Source of the DNA: an uncultured Roseobacter sp.
GTDB taxonomy: Bacteria; Pseudomonadota; Alphaproteobacteria; Rhodobacterales; Rhodobacteraceae
Reading direction: 5' to 3'
Length of the DNA: 53,189 nt
NCBI GenBank assembly: GCA_913054455.1
Contig: CAJXIL010000005.1
Coordinates: 1-53,189 of the forward strand
The notes beneath the pieces are model-generated. The model saw nothing but the letters and a program-made list of their open reading frames with translations, was not told the DNA's origin and ran no database searches. Positions within the stretch are counted from its first letter, which is position 1. Each line of letters begins with the position of its first letter. The translations under genes and the position numbers were made by a program. This document shows, piece after piece, positions 1 through 8,315 of this stretch.

Positions 1-1012
1 TCCAGCCCATGGGGATTTGCTTGTGATCTTCTTCGATCACGGTGATCTGACGCGCGTAGCGACCCAGGTAGCCATCGGCCCCAGCGCCCGCGCGGCCCGA
101 CAGGATCGAACCGGAGATCATCCGTGGTGCCGCAGCACTGTCGAGCTCACCAGCCAAGAGATCCGCCATCGACGCACCAACTGCGGTGCGGACCAAACGT
201 GGCTTGCTCACCAGTGGGCCCGTGAGGGCCACAATGCGTTCGGCACTCACCACACCCGTGTTCAACAGGCGGCCAATGGCGATCACATCCTGATAGCCAA
301 TGCTCCAGACCGTTTTAGTAGCGGTGGGGGGCTCGATGAAATGCATATGCGTGCCAGCGAGACCCGCAGGATGCGGTCCTTCAAAACCGACGACCTCAAC
401 ACCATCAGCGCTGGGAATGGAGGCATCGCCAGACTGGCAGAGATAGGTTTTCCCCTCACTCAAAACTGCGATGGCCTTAAGGCCCGCAGAAAAATCATCC
501 GCCGCCTGGTTGATGATGACACTGGCATCCGCAGCCAGCGGTTCAGATTCCATTGCCGTCACATAAATCGCAGCCGGGCGCGCATCAGAGGCAGGCACCT
601 TGGAATAGGGCCGCGTGAGGAACGAGGTCCATAGGCCCGCTGCGCAAAGACGCTCAGCCAGGCCCTCAGCAGTAGAGACATCGCCCACCAATGAGAAATC
701 GACGGGCTCTGCCGCTGCGGCGTCCACTTCGATCTCGACGCTGACCAGCACACGGCGCGCGCCGCGGTTCACCGCTTTGACACGTCCTGATACCGGCGAG
801 ACCACCTGCACATCGGCTGTGTCCTTATGGGCAAAGACCGGGGCGCCAGCGGCGATGACATCGCCCTCTTGCACCGCGAGACGGGGTTTCAAACCTAGGT
901 AGTCGCTGCCCAGCAAGGCAACGGTCCTGACTGCCGGACCATCGTGAATTTCCTGCGCGGGAGCGCCCGCAACCGGAAGTTCGAGTCCTTTTCGTAGCTT
1001 GTAATGCCGCAA
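1..1012 (-). CDS. nqrA: Na+-translocating NADH:quinone reductase subunit A (NqrA), 5' part
   Basis: Peripheral subunit of the six-subunit Na+-NQR, which oxidises NADH, reduces ubiquinone and pumps Na+ at the inner membrane. The minus frame is open from 1012 to the window edge, about 337 codons of a family usually near 445, so the C-terminal quarter lies outside. The N-terminus reads LRHYKLRKGLELPVAG, the usual NqrA start, followed by LLGSDYLGLKPRL and FAHKDTADVQVVSPVSG. The start is TTG at 1012, preceded by a purine-rich stretch (AGAAGAAGAGATAGAG); no ATG opens the conserved N-terminus. It diverges from apbE-nqrM, whereas in many bacteria those two genes close the nqr operon. The identity is firm from the sequence; the remaining nqr genes are presumed to lie to the left. 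Confidence 0.9.
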   Translation of the reverse strand, partial: MRHYKLRKGLELPVAGAPAQEIHDGPAVRTVALLGSDYLGLKPRLAVQEGDVIAAGAPVFAHKDTADVQVVSPVSGRVKAVNRGARRVLVSVEIEVDAAAAEPVDFSLVGDVSTAEGLAERLCAAGLWTSFLTRPYSKVPASDARPAAIYVTAMESEPLAADASVIINQAADDFSAGLKAIAVLSEGKTYLCQSGDASIPSADGVEVVGFEGPHPAGLAGTHMHFIEPPTATKTVWSIGYQDVIAIGRLLNTGVVSAERIVALTGPLVSKPRLVRTAVGASMADLLAGELDSAAAPRMISGSILSGRAGAGADGYLGRYARQITVIEEDHKQIPMGW

Positions 1013-1220
1013 CTCTATCTCTTCTTCTTTTGCTGTTGGTCAGAACCAACATCTCTGGGCCGTTGTTCGGATTCGGCCTGCAAATAGTCTGATCTGGATC
1101 AATTTCCCACCGGGAAAATGAAAAAGCCTCGTATCGTGTCATTCACGACCATACGCGACCTTGATTGACAGGGCCGCGAATAGCGTACAATAGAAGGGCG
1201 TTTCAAGGGTAGGTGAATAA
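1013..1220. promoter_or_regulatory. Divergent intergenic region nqrA / apbE-nqrM
   Basis: This 208-bp stretch separates the TTG start of nqrA from the ATG of apbE and must carry promoters in both directions. Just before apbE is a purine-rich ribosome-binding stretch (AAGGGTAGGTG). I see no clear operator palindrome; a weak symmetric sequence TTTCCCACCGGGAAAA lies at about 1102-1117. A promoter here is inferred from the gene arrangement only. Confidence 0.4.
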
Positions 1221-2246
1221 ATGGCTCGCTTCTTTGTTGTTGCACTGATGTTTATTTTGGCAGCATGCAAATCAGACCCACTCACGTTGAAGTTCAGCGG
1301 TGAGACCATGGGCACGACATATAACATCGTGGCAATCGACAAAACCGCAGATCTATCACCAGAGACGCTGCAAGCCGACATCACCGCAGCACTGGCCAAG
1401 GTGAACAGCCAGATGTCGAACTGGGACCCGAACTCTGAAATCTCACAGTTCAACAGCGCCCCCACCACTGATCCGGTCGCGATCTCGCCCGAACTGGCCC
1501 GCGTTGTGGCGGCCGCCAATGAGATCCATCGCAAAAGCGAAGGCCTGTTTGATGTGACCCTTGGCCCCCTGATCGAAATCTGGGGCTTTGGCGCCCGCAC
1601 CGCCGACAGCCCCGTCCCTGCTGATGAAGAGATCGCCGCCGCACTGAAAGTCGTGGGCCAGGGCAAAATCCTCTCGCTGTCGCAGGATGACCTGACGCTC
1701 CGCAAAAGCCTGCCGGAGACCTCTGTCTATCTGGCGGCCATCGCCAAGGGCTATGGCGTGGATCAGGTTGCCGCTGTTCTGGCCGAGGCCGGTATCACCG
1801 ACTACATGGTTGAAATCGGTGGTGATCTGGTCACCGCAGGACTGAACCCCAATGGGGAAGCCTGGCGTATTGGCATTGAACGCCCCGATGCGGCCAGCCA
1901 GACGATAGAGGAAATTGTCGATGTCTCGGGGCTTGGCATGGCCACATCAGGGGATTACCGCAACTACTTTGAGCAAGACGGGACCCGGTATTCTCACATC
2001 ATCGATGGCGTCACCGGCCGCCCGATCACCCATGGAACAGCCTCTGTTACGGTGCTGGCGGAGAATGCCATGATGGCCGACGGTTGGGCAACAGCGCTGC
2101 TTGCCTTGGGTCAGGAACGCGGGCTTAAGATTGCCGAGGCCGAGGGCCTCGCGGTTTTGTTCATTGCACGCCAGCCTGATTCCGGTGAAACAGGCTTTGA
2201 AACCACGACCAGCACGCAGTTCTCCAAACTGCAGTCCAAGCAATAA
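1221..2246 (+). CDS. apbE: FAD:protein FMN transferase (ApbE), lipoprotein
   Basis: ApbE moves FMN from FAD onto a Thr of NqrB and NqrC, a step needed for an active Na+-NQR. The 341-residue protein starts with a lipoprotein signal (residues 1-16, lipobox LAAC, Cys16), so it should be anchored on the periplasmic face. Family motifs are visible in order: MGTTYNIV near 30-37, AIAKGYGVDQ near 173-182, EIGGDL near 198-203, ATSGDYRNY near 241-249, HIIDGVTGRP near 259-268 and ADGWATALLALG near 286-297, the last holding metal-binding acidic residues. Length and motif order are normal for the family. nqrM follows after 11 bp, so the two form a maturation operon divergent from nqrA. Confidence 0.95.
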   Translation: MARFFVVALMFILAACKSDPLTLKFSGETMGTTYNIVAIDKTADLSPETLQADITAALAKVNSQMSNWDPNSEISQFNSAPTTDPVAISPELARVVAAANEIHRKSEGLFDVTLGPLIEIWGFGARTADSPVPADEEIAAALKVVGQGKILSLSQDDLTLRKSLPETSVYLAAIAKGYGVDQVAAVLAEAGITDYMVEIGGDLVTAGLNPNGEAWRIGIERPDAASQTIEEIVDVSGLGMATSGDYRNYFEQDGTRYSHIIDGVTGRPITHGTASVTVLAENAMMADGWATALLALGQERGLKIAEAEGLAVLFIARQPDSGETGFETTTSTQFSKLQSKQ

Positions 2247-2257
2247 GGATAGCTCCA

Positions 2258-2506
2258 ATGGCAACCTTTCTTTTCACCTTTGGGTTTTTGGCGCTGATCA
2301 TGCTGGGCATGTCGCTGGGCGTTTTGCTGATGGGCAAGACGATCAAGGGCAGCTGCGGCGGGCTGAACGCCATTTCAGGCGCCGATAAATGTGTGGTCTG
2401 CAGCAAAGACATCGATCCGGACAGCCCGCTGCGCGACAAGTTGCAGTGCAAGCGCGCCCGCAAGATGGTTGAACAGATGGAAGCAGAGATGCGCGCCGAG
2501 GGCTAG
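2258..2506 (+). CDS. nqrM: Na+-NQR maturation protein NqrM (DUF539)
   Basis: Small membrane-anchored assembly factor of 82 residues, needed in Vibrio for insertion of the iron centre between NqrD and NqrE. One transmembrane segment covers about residues 4-25 and is followed by a cysteine-bearing tail: Cys33 in KGSCGGL, Cys45 and Cys48 in DKCVVC, and Cys64. This four-cysteine pattern is the hallmark of the family. It lies 11 bp after apbE. Its presence next to nqrA supports a functional Na+-NQR in this organism. Confidence 0.9.
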   Translation: MATFLFTFGFLALIMLGMSLGVLLMGKTIKGSCGGLNAISGADKCVVCSKDIDPDSPLRDKLQCKRARKMVEQMEAEMRAEG

Positions 2507-2537
2507 CATCTGTTTTAATCCGCCGGGTAAATGTTCG

Positions 2538-2562
2538 AAAGGCAGCCGCTGAGGCTGCCTTT
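2538..2562 (+). terminator. Intrinsic terminator after nqrM
   Basis: AAAGGCAGCC, a 5-nt loop GCTGA and GGCTGCCTTT form a perfect 10-bp stem that ends in a T-rich run (TTTTCCTTT). It stands 32 bp after the nqrM stop. Confidence 0.85.
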
Positions 2563-2723
2563 TCCTTTGCAATACTAAGTTGAAACGGTGGCAAAAATAG
2601 TTGCCCCTGCTGTCGCAAAGAGGCTAGCATTTTTACGGCCTGCAGTCTGTATTCAGGCCTGAGGCCCGCCGTTGATTTGCTAGGGCTTCATGCGCCTTTT
2701 TATATTTGCCCCGGAAGAGCCAA

Positions 2724-4058
2724 ATGACCACAAACCGCCTGGCGGCCACCGCGCCTGCCTCTTCAGATCGTCGCGACATCTACTGGTGTGACGGTCTGCC
2801 TGCTGCGCCTGCAACGCCGCGAGACCCTTTGCCCCAAGTAGATGTGGCAATCGTCGGGTCAGGCTATACTGGATTAAACGCAGCCCTGGTCACAGCACGG
2901 GCCGGAAGATCAACACTGGTCCTGGATGCAGGCGAGCCCGGCTGGGGCTGTAGCACCAAAAACGGCGGCCAGATCAGCACCAGCATCAAACCCACACTAA
3001 AAATGTTAACCTCACGCTACGGCCCGGAAAAGGCCCGCGCCATTCGGCAGGAAGGCATTGATGCGCTGAATTGGATTGATGATTTCATCCAGACAGAAGG
3101 TCTTGATTGCAATTTTGCCCGCTGCGGGCGCTATCAAGCGGCCCATAGCCCCAAGCATTTTGACGCGCTGCAACGCTCTGCTGATATTCTGAACAAGACC
3201 GAAGGCGCAGAAGCCTATGCCATTCCGCGCCACCAGCAACATACCGAGCTGGGCTCGGAAACCTATTTTGGTGGGGTGGTCTTTCCACACCATGCCTCGC
3301 TGGATCCGGCAAAATACCACCGGGCCTTGCTGAATACGGCAATTGAAGCTGGGGGCCATGTCACCGGCAACTGCGGCGTTGAAGAGGTTACCAAAGATTC
3401 CAATGGCTTTGTCCTGCGCACCGCCAAAGGGCAGGTGCGCGCCCGCGATGTCATGATCGCAACCGGAGGCTACAGCGGTCCGCTGTCGCCCTGGCTGCAA
3501 AGGCGCATCATCCCCATCGGCAGCTATGTCATTGCCACGGATCCTATTCCATCCGCCCTGATGGACGAGCTGTTCCCGACTGACAGAATCGTCAACGACA
3601 CCTGCAAGGTCGTCTACTATTTCCGCCCCTCGCCAGATCGTACCCGCGTGCTGTTTGGTGGCCGGGTCTCGGCCAAGGAAACCGACCCGTCTGTCAGTGG
3701 TCCCAAGCTACATCAGGATATGTGCCGGATCTTTCCGCAGCTGCGCGATTATGGCATCTCGCATTCCTGGACCGGGCAGGTTGGATATACCTTTGACGAG
3801 CTGCCTCATGTTGGGACGCAGGATGGCATGCATTATTCTACCGGCTACTGCGGTACTGGCGTCTCCCTGGCCAGCTATTTTGGCATGCGGGTTGGGCAAA
3901 AGATCCTCGGCCTCAGCAAGGGGGCAACCGCGCTTGACGGGTTAAAGTTCCCTACCCGACCCTTTTATCGCGGCAACCCGTGGTTTCTGCCTGCTGCCGT
4001 TACCTGGTATCGCTGGCAAGACAAGTTTGAACTGCACCGAGCCGCGCGCAACAACTAG
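2724..4058 (+). CDS. FAD-dependent oxidoreductase, PuuB/OrdL-like (DAO family)
   Basis: A 444-residue D-amino-acid-oxidase-fold flavoprotein resembling gamma-glutamylputrescine oxidase (PuuB). The ADP-binding motif IVGSGYTGLNAAL lies about 43 residues in, followed by GWGCSTKNGGQIS, the flavin-contact segment typical of this branch. Near the C-terminus are WTGQVGYTFDELPHVG and YCGTGVSLASYFG, also family-typical. The ATG at 2724 is chosen over an upstream TTG at 2706 because GGAAGAG sits just before it. The next gene encodes a cupin, a pairing common for these oxidases in proteobacteria. The likely substrate is a polyamine conjugate or another amine; this is not determined by the sequence. Confidence 0.85.
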   Translation: MTTNRLAATAPASSDRRDIYWCDGLPAAPATPRDPLPQVDVAIVGSGYTGLNAALVTARAGRSTLVLDAGEPGWGCSTKNGGQISTSIKPTLKMLTSRYGPEKARAIRQEGIDALNWIDDFIQTEGLDCNFARCGRYQAAHSPKHFDALQRSADILNKTEGAEAYAIPRHQQHTELGSETYFGGVVFPHHASLDPAKYHRALLNTAIEAGGHVTGNCGVEEVTKDSNGFVLRTAKGQVRARDVMIATGGYSGPLSPWLQRRIIPIGSYVIATDPIPSALMDELFPTDRIVNDTCKVVYYFRPSPDRTRVLFGGRVSAKETDPSVSGPKLHQDMCRIFPQLRDYGISHSWTGQVGYTFDELPHVGTQDGMHYSTGYCGTGVSLASYFGMRVGQKILGLSKGATALDGLKFPTRPFYRGNPWFLPAAVTWYRWQDKFELHRAARNN

Positions 4059-4097
4059 GCCATCGGCACAACGACCAAAATCTAACGAAAGAAAATC

Positions 4098-4457
4098 ATG
4101 ATCTCACTCGACAGTTTTAAAGACCTCGCCAACTCGCCGGTTGGGGAGTTCGCGCCGAAACCCACCACACTTACCGAGGGCCAGACTGAGGCTGCCAATG
4201 TATTGTGGCAAGCGCCCGATGGAGGAACCTCGATCGGAATTTGGGAATGTACACCTGGACGGTTCACTGCAGACCGGACCGCTGCAGGGGAATACTGCCA
4301 CATCATTTCAGGGCGCGCGTCGGTGACCAATGTCGATGGCACCAACACCCGAGAGATCGGCCCAGGCGACCTATTGGTGCTGCCGCAGGGCTGGGTTGGC
4401 GAATGGACCATTCACGAACACATGCGCAAATTGTTCATTATCTCTGCAGACGCCTGA
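4098..4457 (+). CDS. Cupin-domain protein (DUF861/Cupin_3 type)
   Basis: A 119-residue single-domain cupin. The first motif region is GIWECTPGRF followed by GEYCHIISGRA, and the second is GDLLVLPQGWVGEWTI, matching the Cupin_3 group. These small proteins often accompany PuuB-like oxidases, and this one starts 39 bp after that gene, so the two are probably co-transcribed. A biochemical role is not established; it may bind or isomerise an intermediate. Its own terminator follows. Confidence 0.8.
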   Translation: MISLDSFKDLANSPVGEFAPKPTTLTEGQTEAANVLWQAPDGGTSIGIWECTPGRFTADRTAAGEYCHIISGRASVTNVDGTNTREIGPGDLLVLPQGWVGEWTIHEHMRKLFIISADA

Positions 4458-4480
4458 ACAGCGCATAGTCACAGGTGACC

Positions 4481-4510
4481 AAAGGCCCTCTGGAGACAGG
4501 AGGGCCTTTT
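4481..4510 (+). terminator. Intrinsic terminator after the cupin gene
   Basis: AAAGGCCCTC, a 9-nt loop and GAGGGCCTTT form a perfect 10-bp stem ending in TTTT, 23 bp after the stop codon. The flanking A and T tracts allow it to work from both sides, which fits the convergent small gene at 4538-4726. Confidence 0.85.
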
Positions 4511-4537
4511 CTATCACCGGTGTTGAGCTGGCTTGGG

Positions 4538-4726
4538 TTAAAGGGGCTGCATCGGCACAAAAGCCAGTGTCAGCAGCGCCGCAGCTGCGATCAAACCAAA
4601 GAGCCACAGCTGCCAGCGCGGCCCCTCGGCCTTCCAAACCCGACGATAGCGGTTGCCCGCCAGCACCGCCAAGAAAATCAAAATGGTGGCGATAAGCGGC
4701 GTCAGTGTGATCTGCGAGGCAAGCAA
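4538..4726 (-). CDS. Small two-segment membrane protein, function unknown
   Basis: A 62-residue protein with two hydrophobic helices at about residues 7-23 and 40-58, joined by a basic linker (NRYRRVWKAEGPRW). It starts with TTG at 4726, 4 nt after the strong ribosome-binding sequence TAGGGGGAA, which argues for real translation. It ends before the terminator shared with the convergent cupin gene. I do not recognise a named family; small inner-membrane proteins of this kind are common in Rhodobacteraceae. The call rests on the binding site, the hydrophobic pattern and the free space, not on a known homologue. Confidence 0.55.
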   Translation of the reverse strand: MLASQITLTPLIATILIFLAVLAGNRYRRVWKAEGPRWQLWLFGLIAAAALLTLAFVPMQPL

Positions 4727-4849
4727 GCTATTCCCCCTAAGGCATTTTGTCGTCTAAGCTACCCTAAGGCACTATGGTGTCTGACCTGAATGACACAGCA
4801 CAGGACCATTAGACAACCAGGCGCAGCCAACAACAGGGAGCATTTCAAC

Positions 4850-5371
4850 ATGCCAAGTTCTTATCAGGCCCCCAGCCGCGGGGATCAGGCCAAAAAGACC
4901 ACTCATAGCCAGTCCGCCCAGAGCAATATCTCGCACGAAACAGCCATTGTTGGGCAGCTGATCAGCAAAAAGGGCGGCACCACCTATACCATCGCCTCAA
5001 GTGATACGCTCAGCACGGCTGTCACCGTTTTGCGCGATCGTCGCATTGGTGCGCTGCTTGTCACTGGCGAAGGTGGTGCCCTGGAGGGGATCCTGTCAGA
5101 GCGTGATATCGTGCGAAAACTGGCGGAAACACCTGGTCAAACCCTGCCACAAACCGTGGGTGAGAACATGACCAGCAAGGTTGAAACCTGTTCGCCCAGC
5201 GATCCTTTGGTGACGGTCCTGCGGCGCATGAACGAGGGGCGTTTCCGTCACATGCCGGTTGTCGATGACGGCAAACTTTGCGGGATGCTGACCATTGGCG
5301 ATGTGGTCAACTACCGCCTGAACGAACTGGAATATGAAGCGCTGCAGCTTAAACAGATGATTGTCGGCTAA
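4850..5371 (+). CDS. CBS-domain pair protein
   Basis: A 173-residue protein with two CBS domains, at about residues 35-90 and 100-155, which as a Bateman module would bind an adenine nucleotide. Visible repeats are TLSTAVTVLRDRRIGALLV with GILSERDIVRKL in the first and DPLVTVLRRMNEGRFRHMPV with GMLTIGDVV in the second. I chose the ATG at 4850 because CAGGGAG lies 8 nt upstream; an in-frame ATG at 4790 would add 20 residues with no clear binding site. No catalytic domain is attached, so it is probably a stand-alone energy or redox sensor. Confidence 0.85.
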   Translation: MPSSYQAPSRGDQAKKTTHSQSAQSNISHETAIVGQLISKKGGTTYTIASSDTLSTAVTVLRDRRIGALLVTGEGGALEGILSERDIVRKLAETPGQTLPQTVGENMTSKVETCSPSDPLVTVLRRMNEGRFRHMPVVDDGKLCGMLTIGDVVNYRLNELEYEALQLKQMIVG

Positions 5372-5420
5372 TAGCCCCTGCCCTTTTGCCATCGGCGGCG
5401 AAAGGGCAACTCCCCAACTC

Positions 5421-6215
5421 TTACTCGTCAGACATGATTGGAAAACGTCTGCCCGTGATGTGCAGCAACTCCTGCACCGCTGTCACCAGCGCCGGGCCAA
5501 CGCTTTCAGTGACCTGCTCATCCGTCAGGTCCGATTTGCGCGCGCCGCTCAGAAAGGCAACCGGTTCCCCAAACTCCGAGGGGCGATAGGGCGCGGCGAT
5601 AGCGTTGATAGTGGCGTTGAACCGCTGTTCTCCGCGCACAAAAGCATAGCCATCGCTCAACAGACTGGACTGCGCTTTCCCGCCAAATTCCTGATACAGG
5701 GCCTGATCCTCAGCGGACATGGCCTGCGTCAGCTTTGCCAGCTCGCTGCGCGCCAAGGCCCCCAAGAAGGCCGCCCCCGAAGACGACTGCAACATCGGCA
5801 TCCGATAGCCAACATTGAGCCAGGTGGTGGTGGAATTGCGCGGCCTCCAGGTCTTGACGATCAACATCTTGCCATCGTCCTGGATGGCCACACCGATCAG
5901 GGTCTTAGTGGCATCCGCCAGCTTCTGCATGATCGGTCCGGCTGTTTCAACAAAACCAAAAGAGGCCCCCGCGATATTGCCAAGTGCCAGGGCCGCAGGC
6001 CCAAGGCGATATTTGTCGTGGTGATGGCCATGGGTCAGATACCCCAGCGCACAGAGAGTAAAGGTCAGCCGCGACACGGTAGAACGCGGCAGACCCGTGC
6101 GCTCTGAGATCTCCAGATTGCCAAGACCATCGTCATTGGGTCCAAAGGCCCGGAGCACATTGAGGCCGCGCGCCAAAGTATTGGCAAATCGCTTGTCGTC
6201 TTTCAGATCTGGCAT
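5421..6215 (-). CDS. IclR-family transcriptional regulator
   Basis: A 264-residue regulator. A winged helix-turn-helix covers about residues 12-70 (ARGLNVLRAF, then ISERTGLPRSTVSRL), and the IclR effector-binding domain follows to the C-terminus (RMPMLQSSSGAAFLGAL is its usual conserved stretch). It is the last gene after an acyl-CoA synthetase and a TRAP transporter on the same strand, so it probably controls them. A perfect 8-bp inverted repeat lies just before its start (6239-6263), and related sequences occur before dctP and between the divergent operons, which suggests autoregulation and control of both transport systems. Confidence 0.9.
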   Translation of the reverse strand: MPDLKDDKRFANTLARGLNVLRAFGPNDDGLGNLEISERTGLPRSTVSRLTFTLCALGYLTHGHHHDKYRLGPAALALGNIAGASFGFVETAGPIMQKLADATKTLIGVAIQDDGKMLIVKTWRPRNSTTTWLNVGYRMPMLQSSSGAAFLGALARSELAKLTQAMSAEDQALYQEFGGKAQSSLLSDGYAFVRGEQRFNATINAIAAPYRPSEFGEPVAFLSGARKSDLTDEQVTESVGPALVTAVQELLHITGRRFPIMSDE

Positions 6216-6238
6216 CGCCTCAAGTCCTAGCGGTGGTT

Positions 6239-6263
6239 AGAAATTCCAACGTATAGAATTTCT
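6239..6263. promoter_or_regulatory. Candidate IclR operator, site A
   Basis: AGAAATTC, nine spacer bases and GAATTTCT form a perfect inverted repeat 24 bp before the iclR ATG. The core ATTCC-N8-GAATTT is repeated with the same spacing at 9437-9455 and, as ATTTC-N8-GAATTC, at 11119-11137. Binding by the adjacent regulator is inferred. Confidence 0.6.
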
Positions 6264-6282
6264 TGCAAATGAAAAACCCCGT

Positions 6283-7623
6283 TCATTTCGCTGTCATCGA
6301 CAACAGCAGAGAAATCGACGGAAAGCCGACAATCAGCGCCAGAACAACCACATCAACGCACAAGAACCGCCAGATGCCAGCAAAGACGGTGCCGATTGGC
6401 GCGGCCTTGCCCACCACATTTGACAGAACAAAGACGTTCAGACCAACTGGCGGGGTGATCAACCCGATCTCCAGAAGCTTCACCACCACGACCCCAAACC
6501 AGATCAGGTTCATCCCATAGGATTCCACCAGCGGCACCACCAGGGGCAGGGTCAGAACCATGATCCCGATCGGATCCAGGAACATGCCCAGCATCAGATA
6601 GACGGCACAGATGCAGATCAGCAGCACCACAGGCGAAAGCTGCGCATCCGCCACCGATTGCACCAGAGCTGGCGCCATACCTGTAAGCGCAATTGCCGCC
6701 ACAAAGATTTTCGCCCCTGCTGCCACCACAAAGATCGCTGAGGTCTGCACGCAGGTCTCGCGCACCGCCTCCCAGAGCCCCTGCAGGGTCAAACGCCTCT
6801 GGGCAAAGCCAATCAGCGTGGTCACAACCACACTCACCGCCGCTGCTGCCGTCGCCGTGAAAAAGCCGCCGTAGATGCCGATTACAATGATCAAGAAGAT
6901 CAACGCCGCTGGCCAGGCTTCACGCACGGCGGCCATTTTTTCGGACCAACTGGCAGCTGCGCCCTGCTCAGGAACCAGTTTGGGATTGACCCGTATCCAC
7001 ACCCAGATCACCAATACAAAACCTGCCAGTGTCAGCAACCCAGGTAGAACACCGGCCAGAAACAGCTTACTGACCGAGGTTTCGGTAAAGATCGCATAGA
7101 TGATGAACAGGATGCTCGGCGGGATCAGCGATCCCAGGGTGCCACCCGCAGCCACACTCGCCGTGGCCAGGCGGGGATCATAGCCCAGTCGCAACATCTC
7201 AGGCGTGCAGATCTTCCCCATGGTCGACGCACAGGCGAGGCTGGAGCCGGTGATCGCAGAAAACCCGCCGCAGCCCATGACCGAAGCCACGGCCAACCCG
7301 CCGCGCTGACGCACCAGCCAGACCTTGGCCGAGTTGTAAACAGCCGTGGTGATGCCTGCACGATAGGCAATATTGCCAAGTGCGACGAACAGCGGGATCA
7401 TCGACAGGTCAAAACTGTGCACCAGATCAAAGGAGTTGGAAAACACCAAAGACGAGGTCGCGCGAATGGCCCGCTCGGGCATGAAGGTGCCGGTCCTGAA
7501 GGCAAAGATCGTAAAGGCGGCCAGCGTGGCTACCCCAATCAATGCAAAGGCAATCGGCACCCGCATCGCCAAGAGTACCAGCATCAGGCCAAAGGCCACT
7601 AATCCAATCGTTGCCGGATCCAT
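6283..7623 (-). CDS. TRAP transporter large permease (DctM type), first system
   Basis: The 446-residue, roughly 12-helix subunit that drives Na+-coupled uptake of organic acids with the small permease and the binding protein encoded just upstream. DctM-type features include MRVPIAFALIGVATL at the N-terminus, SGSSLACASTMGKI-like segments (ITGSSLACASTMGKI) and GTLGSLIPPSILFIIYA, plus GMFLDPIGIMVLTLPLVVPL in the second half. Length is normal. It stands 103 bp after dctQ on the minus strand and 67 bp before iclR. Confidence 0.92.
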   Translation of the reverse strand: MDPATIGLVAFGLMLVLLAMRVPIAFALIGVATLAAFTIFAFRTGTFMPERAIRATSSLVFSNSFDLVHSFDLSMIPLFVALGNIAYRAGITTAVYNSAKVWLVRQRGGLAVASVMGCGGFSAITGSSLACASTMGKICTPEMLRLGYDPRLATASVAAGGTLGSLIPPSILFIIYAIFTETSVSKLFLAGVLPGLLTLAGFVLVIWVWIRVNPKLVPEQGAAASWSEKMAAVREAWPAALIFLIIVIGIYGGFFTATAAAAVSVVVTTLIGFAQRRLTLQGLWEAVRETCVQTSAIFVVAAGAKIFVAAIALTGMAPALVQSVADAQLSPVVLLICICAVYLMLGMFLDPIGIMVLTLPLVVPLVESYGMNLIWFGVVVVKLLEIGLITPPVGLNVFVLSNVVGKAAPIGTVFAGIWRFLCVDVVVLALIVGFPSISLLLSMTAK

Positions 7624-7726
7624 GAAGTCTATTCCCGAAATTGAAGTGTTCTACGAAGCGCACCGACCGTCAGCAGCCGACGCGCAGGGGACGCGGTTAT
7701 CGTAAAAAGCGCGCTCCGGTAGCCTG

Positions 7727-8230
7727 TCAGTGGCCTGTGGGCTCAAAATTGAGGGTCTTGCCGCGCCAGACGGTCATCATGTCGCCCAAAGCCATGACCA
7801 GCAACCGCAGCCAGCACAGCGAGATCCCAATGACAAAGGCCAGACGTCCCGGCCATTGCGGCAGGTTCAGATCGCCATAAAAGGCGCTGCCGGTATTAAT
7901 CTGATGCATCAGCTCTTTGGCACCCGAATAGATCAACGGGGACAGGGCAAAGACGCCAAACAGAGTACCAAAGACAACAAAATACTCCACCACTTTGGGC
8001 GGCAGCATATTGGTCAGGAACTCAACAGAGATATGCGCCCGCTGGGTGGTGGCCGCCGCCAAGGGCATGATGATCGCCAGCACCATCAGTTCGCGTACAA
8101 TGATCACCGCATCCGGCACCGAAGCCTTGAACAGGTTAAGCGCAACCACATCAGCAAAGATCATCAAAGCCAATAGAATGATGGCTGCCGTTGCCACGTC
8201 GATAAAGAGTTTTTCAATACGATCCAGCAT
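7727..8230 (-). CDS. TRAP transporter small permease (DctQ type), first system
   Basis: A 167-residue four-helix subunit that pairs with the large permease. Hydrophobic segments cover roughly residues 10-30, 45-65, 85-105 and 125-150; AAATTQRAHISVEF is the conserved mid-protein stretch of the family. The ATG at 8230 is preferred over an upstream TTG at 8248 because AGGGAGGGGG stands 5 nt before it. It follows the binding-protein gene across a strong hairpin. Confidence 0.88.
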   Translation of the reverse strand: MLDRIEKLFIDVATAAIILLALMIFADVVALNLFKASVPDAVIIVRELMVLAIIMPLAAATTQRAHISVEFLTNMLPPKVVEYFVVFGTLFGVFALSPLIYSGAKELMHQINTGSAFYGDLNLPQWPGRLAFVIGISLCWLRLLVMALGDMMTVWRGKTLNFEPTGH

Positions 8231-8265
8231 CTTGCCCCCTCCCTGCAAGCGAGTGAATTTTGAAA

Positions 8266-8295
8266 CACCGGGGCAGAACCTTCCCTGCCCCGGTG
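8266..8295 (-). promoter_or_regulatory. Intercistronic hairpin between dctP and dctQ (first TRAP system)
   Basis: CACCGGGGCAG, an 8-nt loop and CTGCCCCGGTG form a perfect 11-bp stem between the binding protein and the small permease. No long T run follows on the minus strand, so it is more likely an mRNA-stabilising or partial-termination element that raises binding-protein output than a full terminator. Confidence 0.7.
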
Positions 8296-8315
8296 CCTCT
8301 GATCAGTGGCGCAGC

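Noticed and set aside
17..634. Plus-strand open frame of 205 codons
   Set aside because: It is the complement of nqrA, which has clear family sequence on the minus strand.
5361..6107. Plus-strand open frame of 248 codons over the iclR gene
   Set aside because: Arg/Gln/His-rich translation without family features; antisense to IclR.
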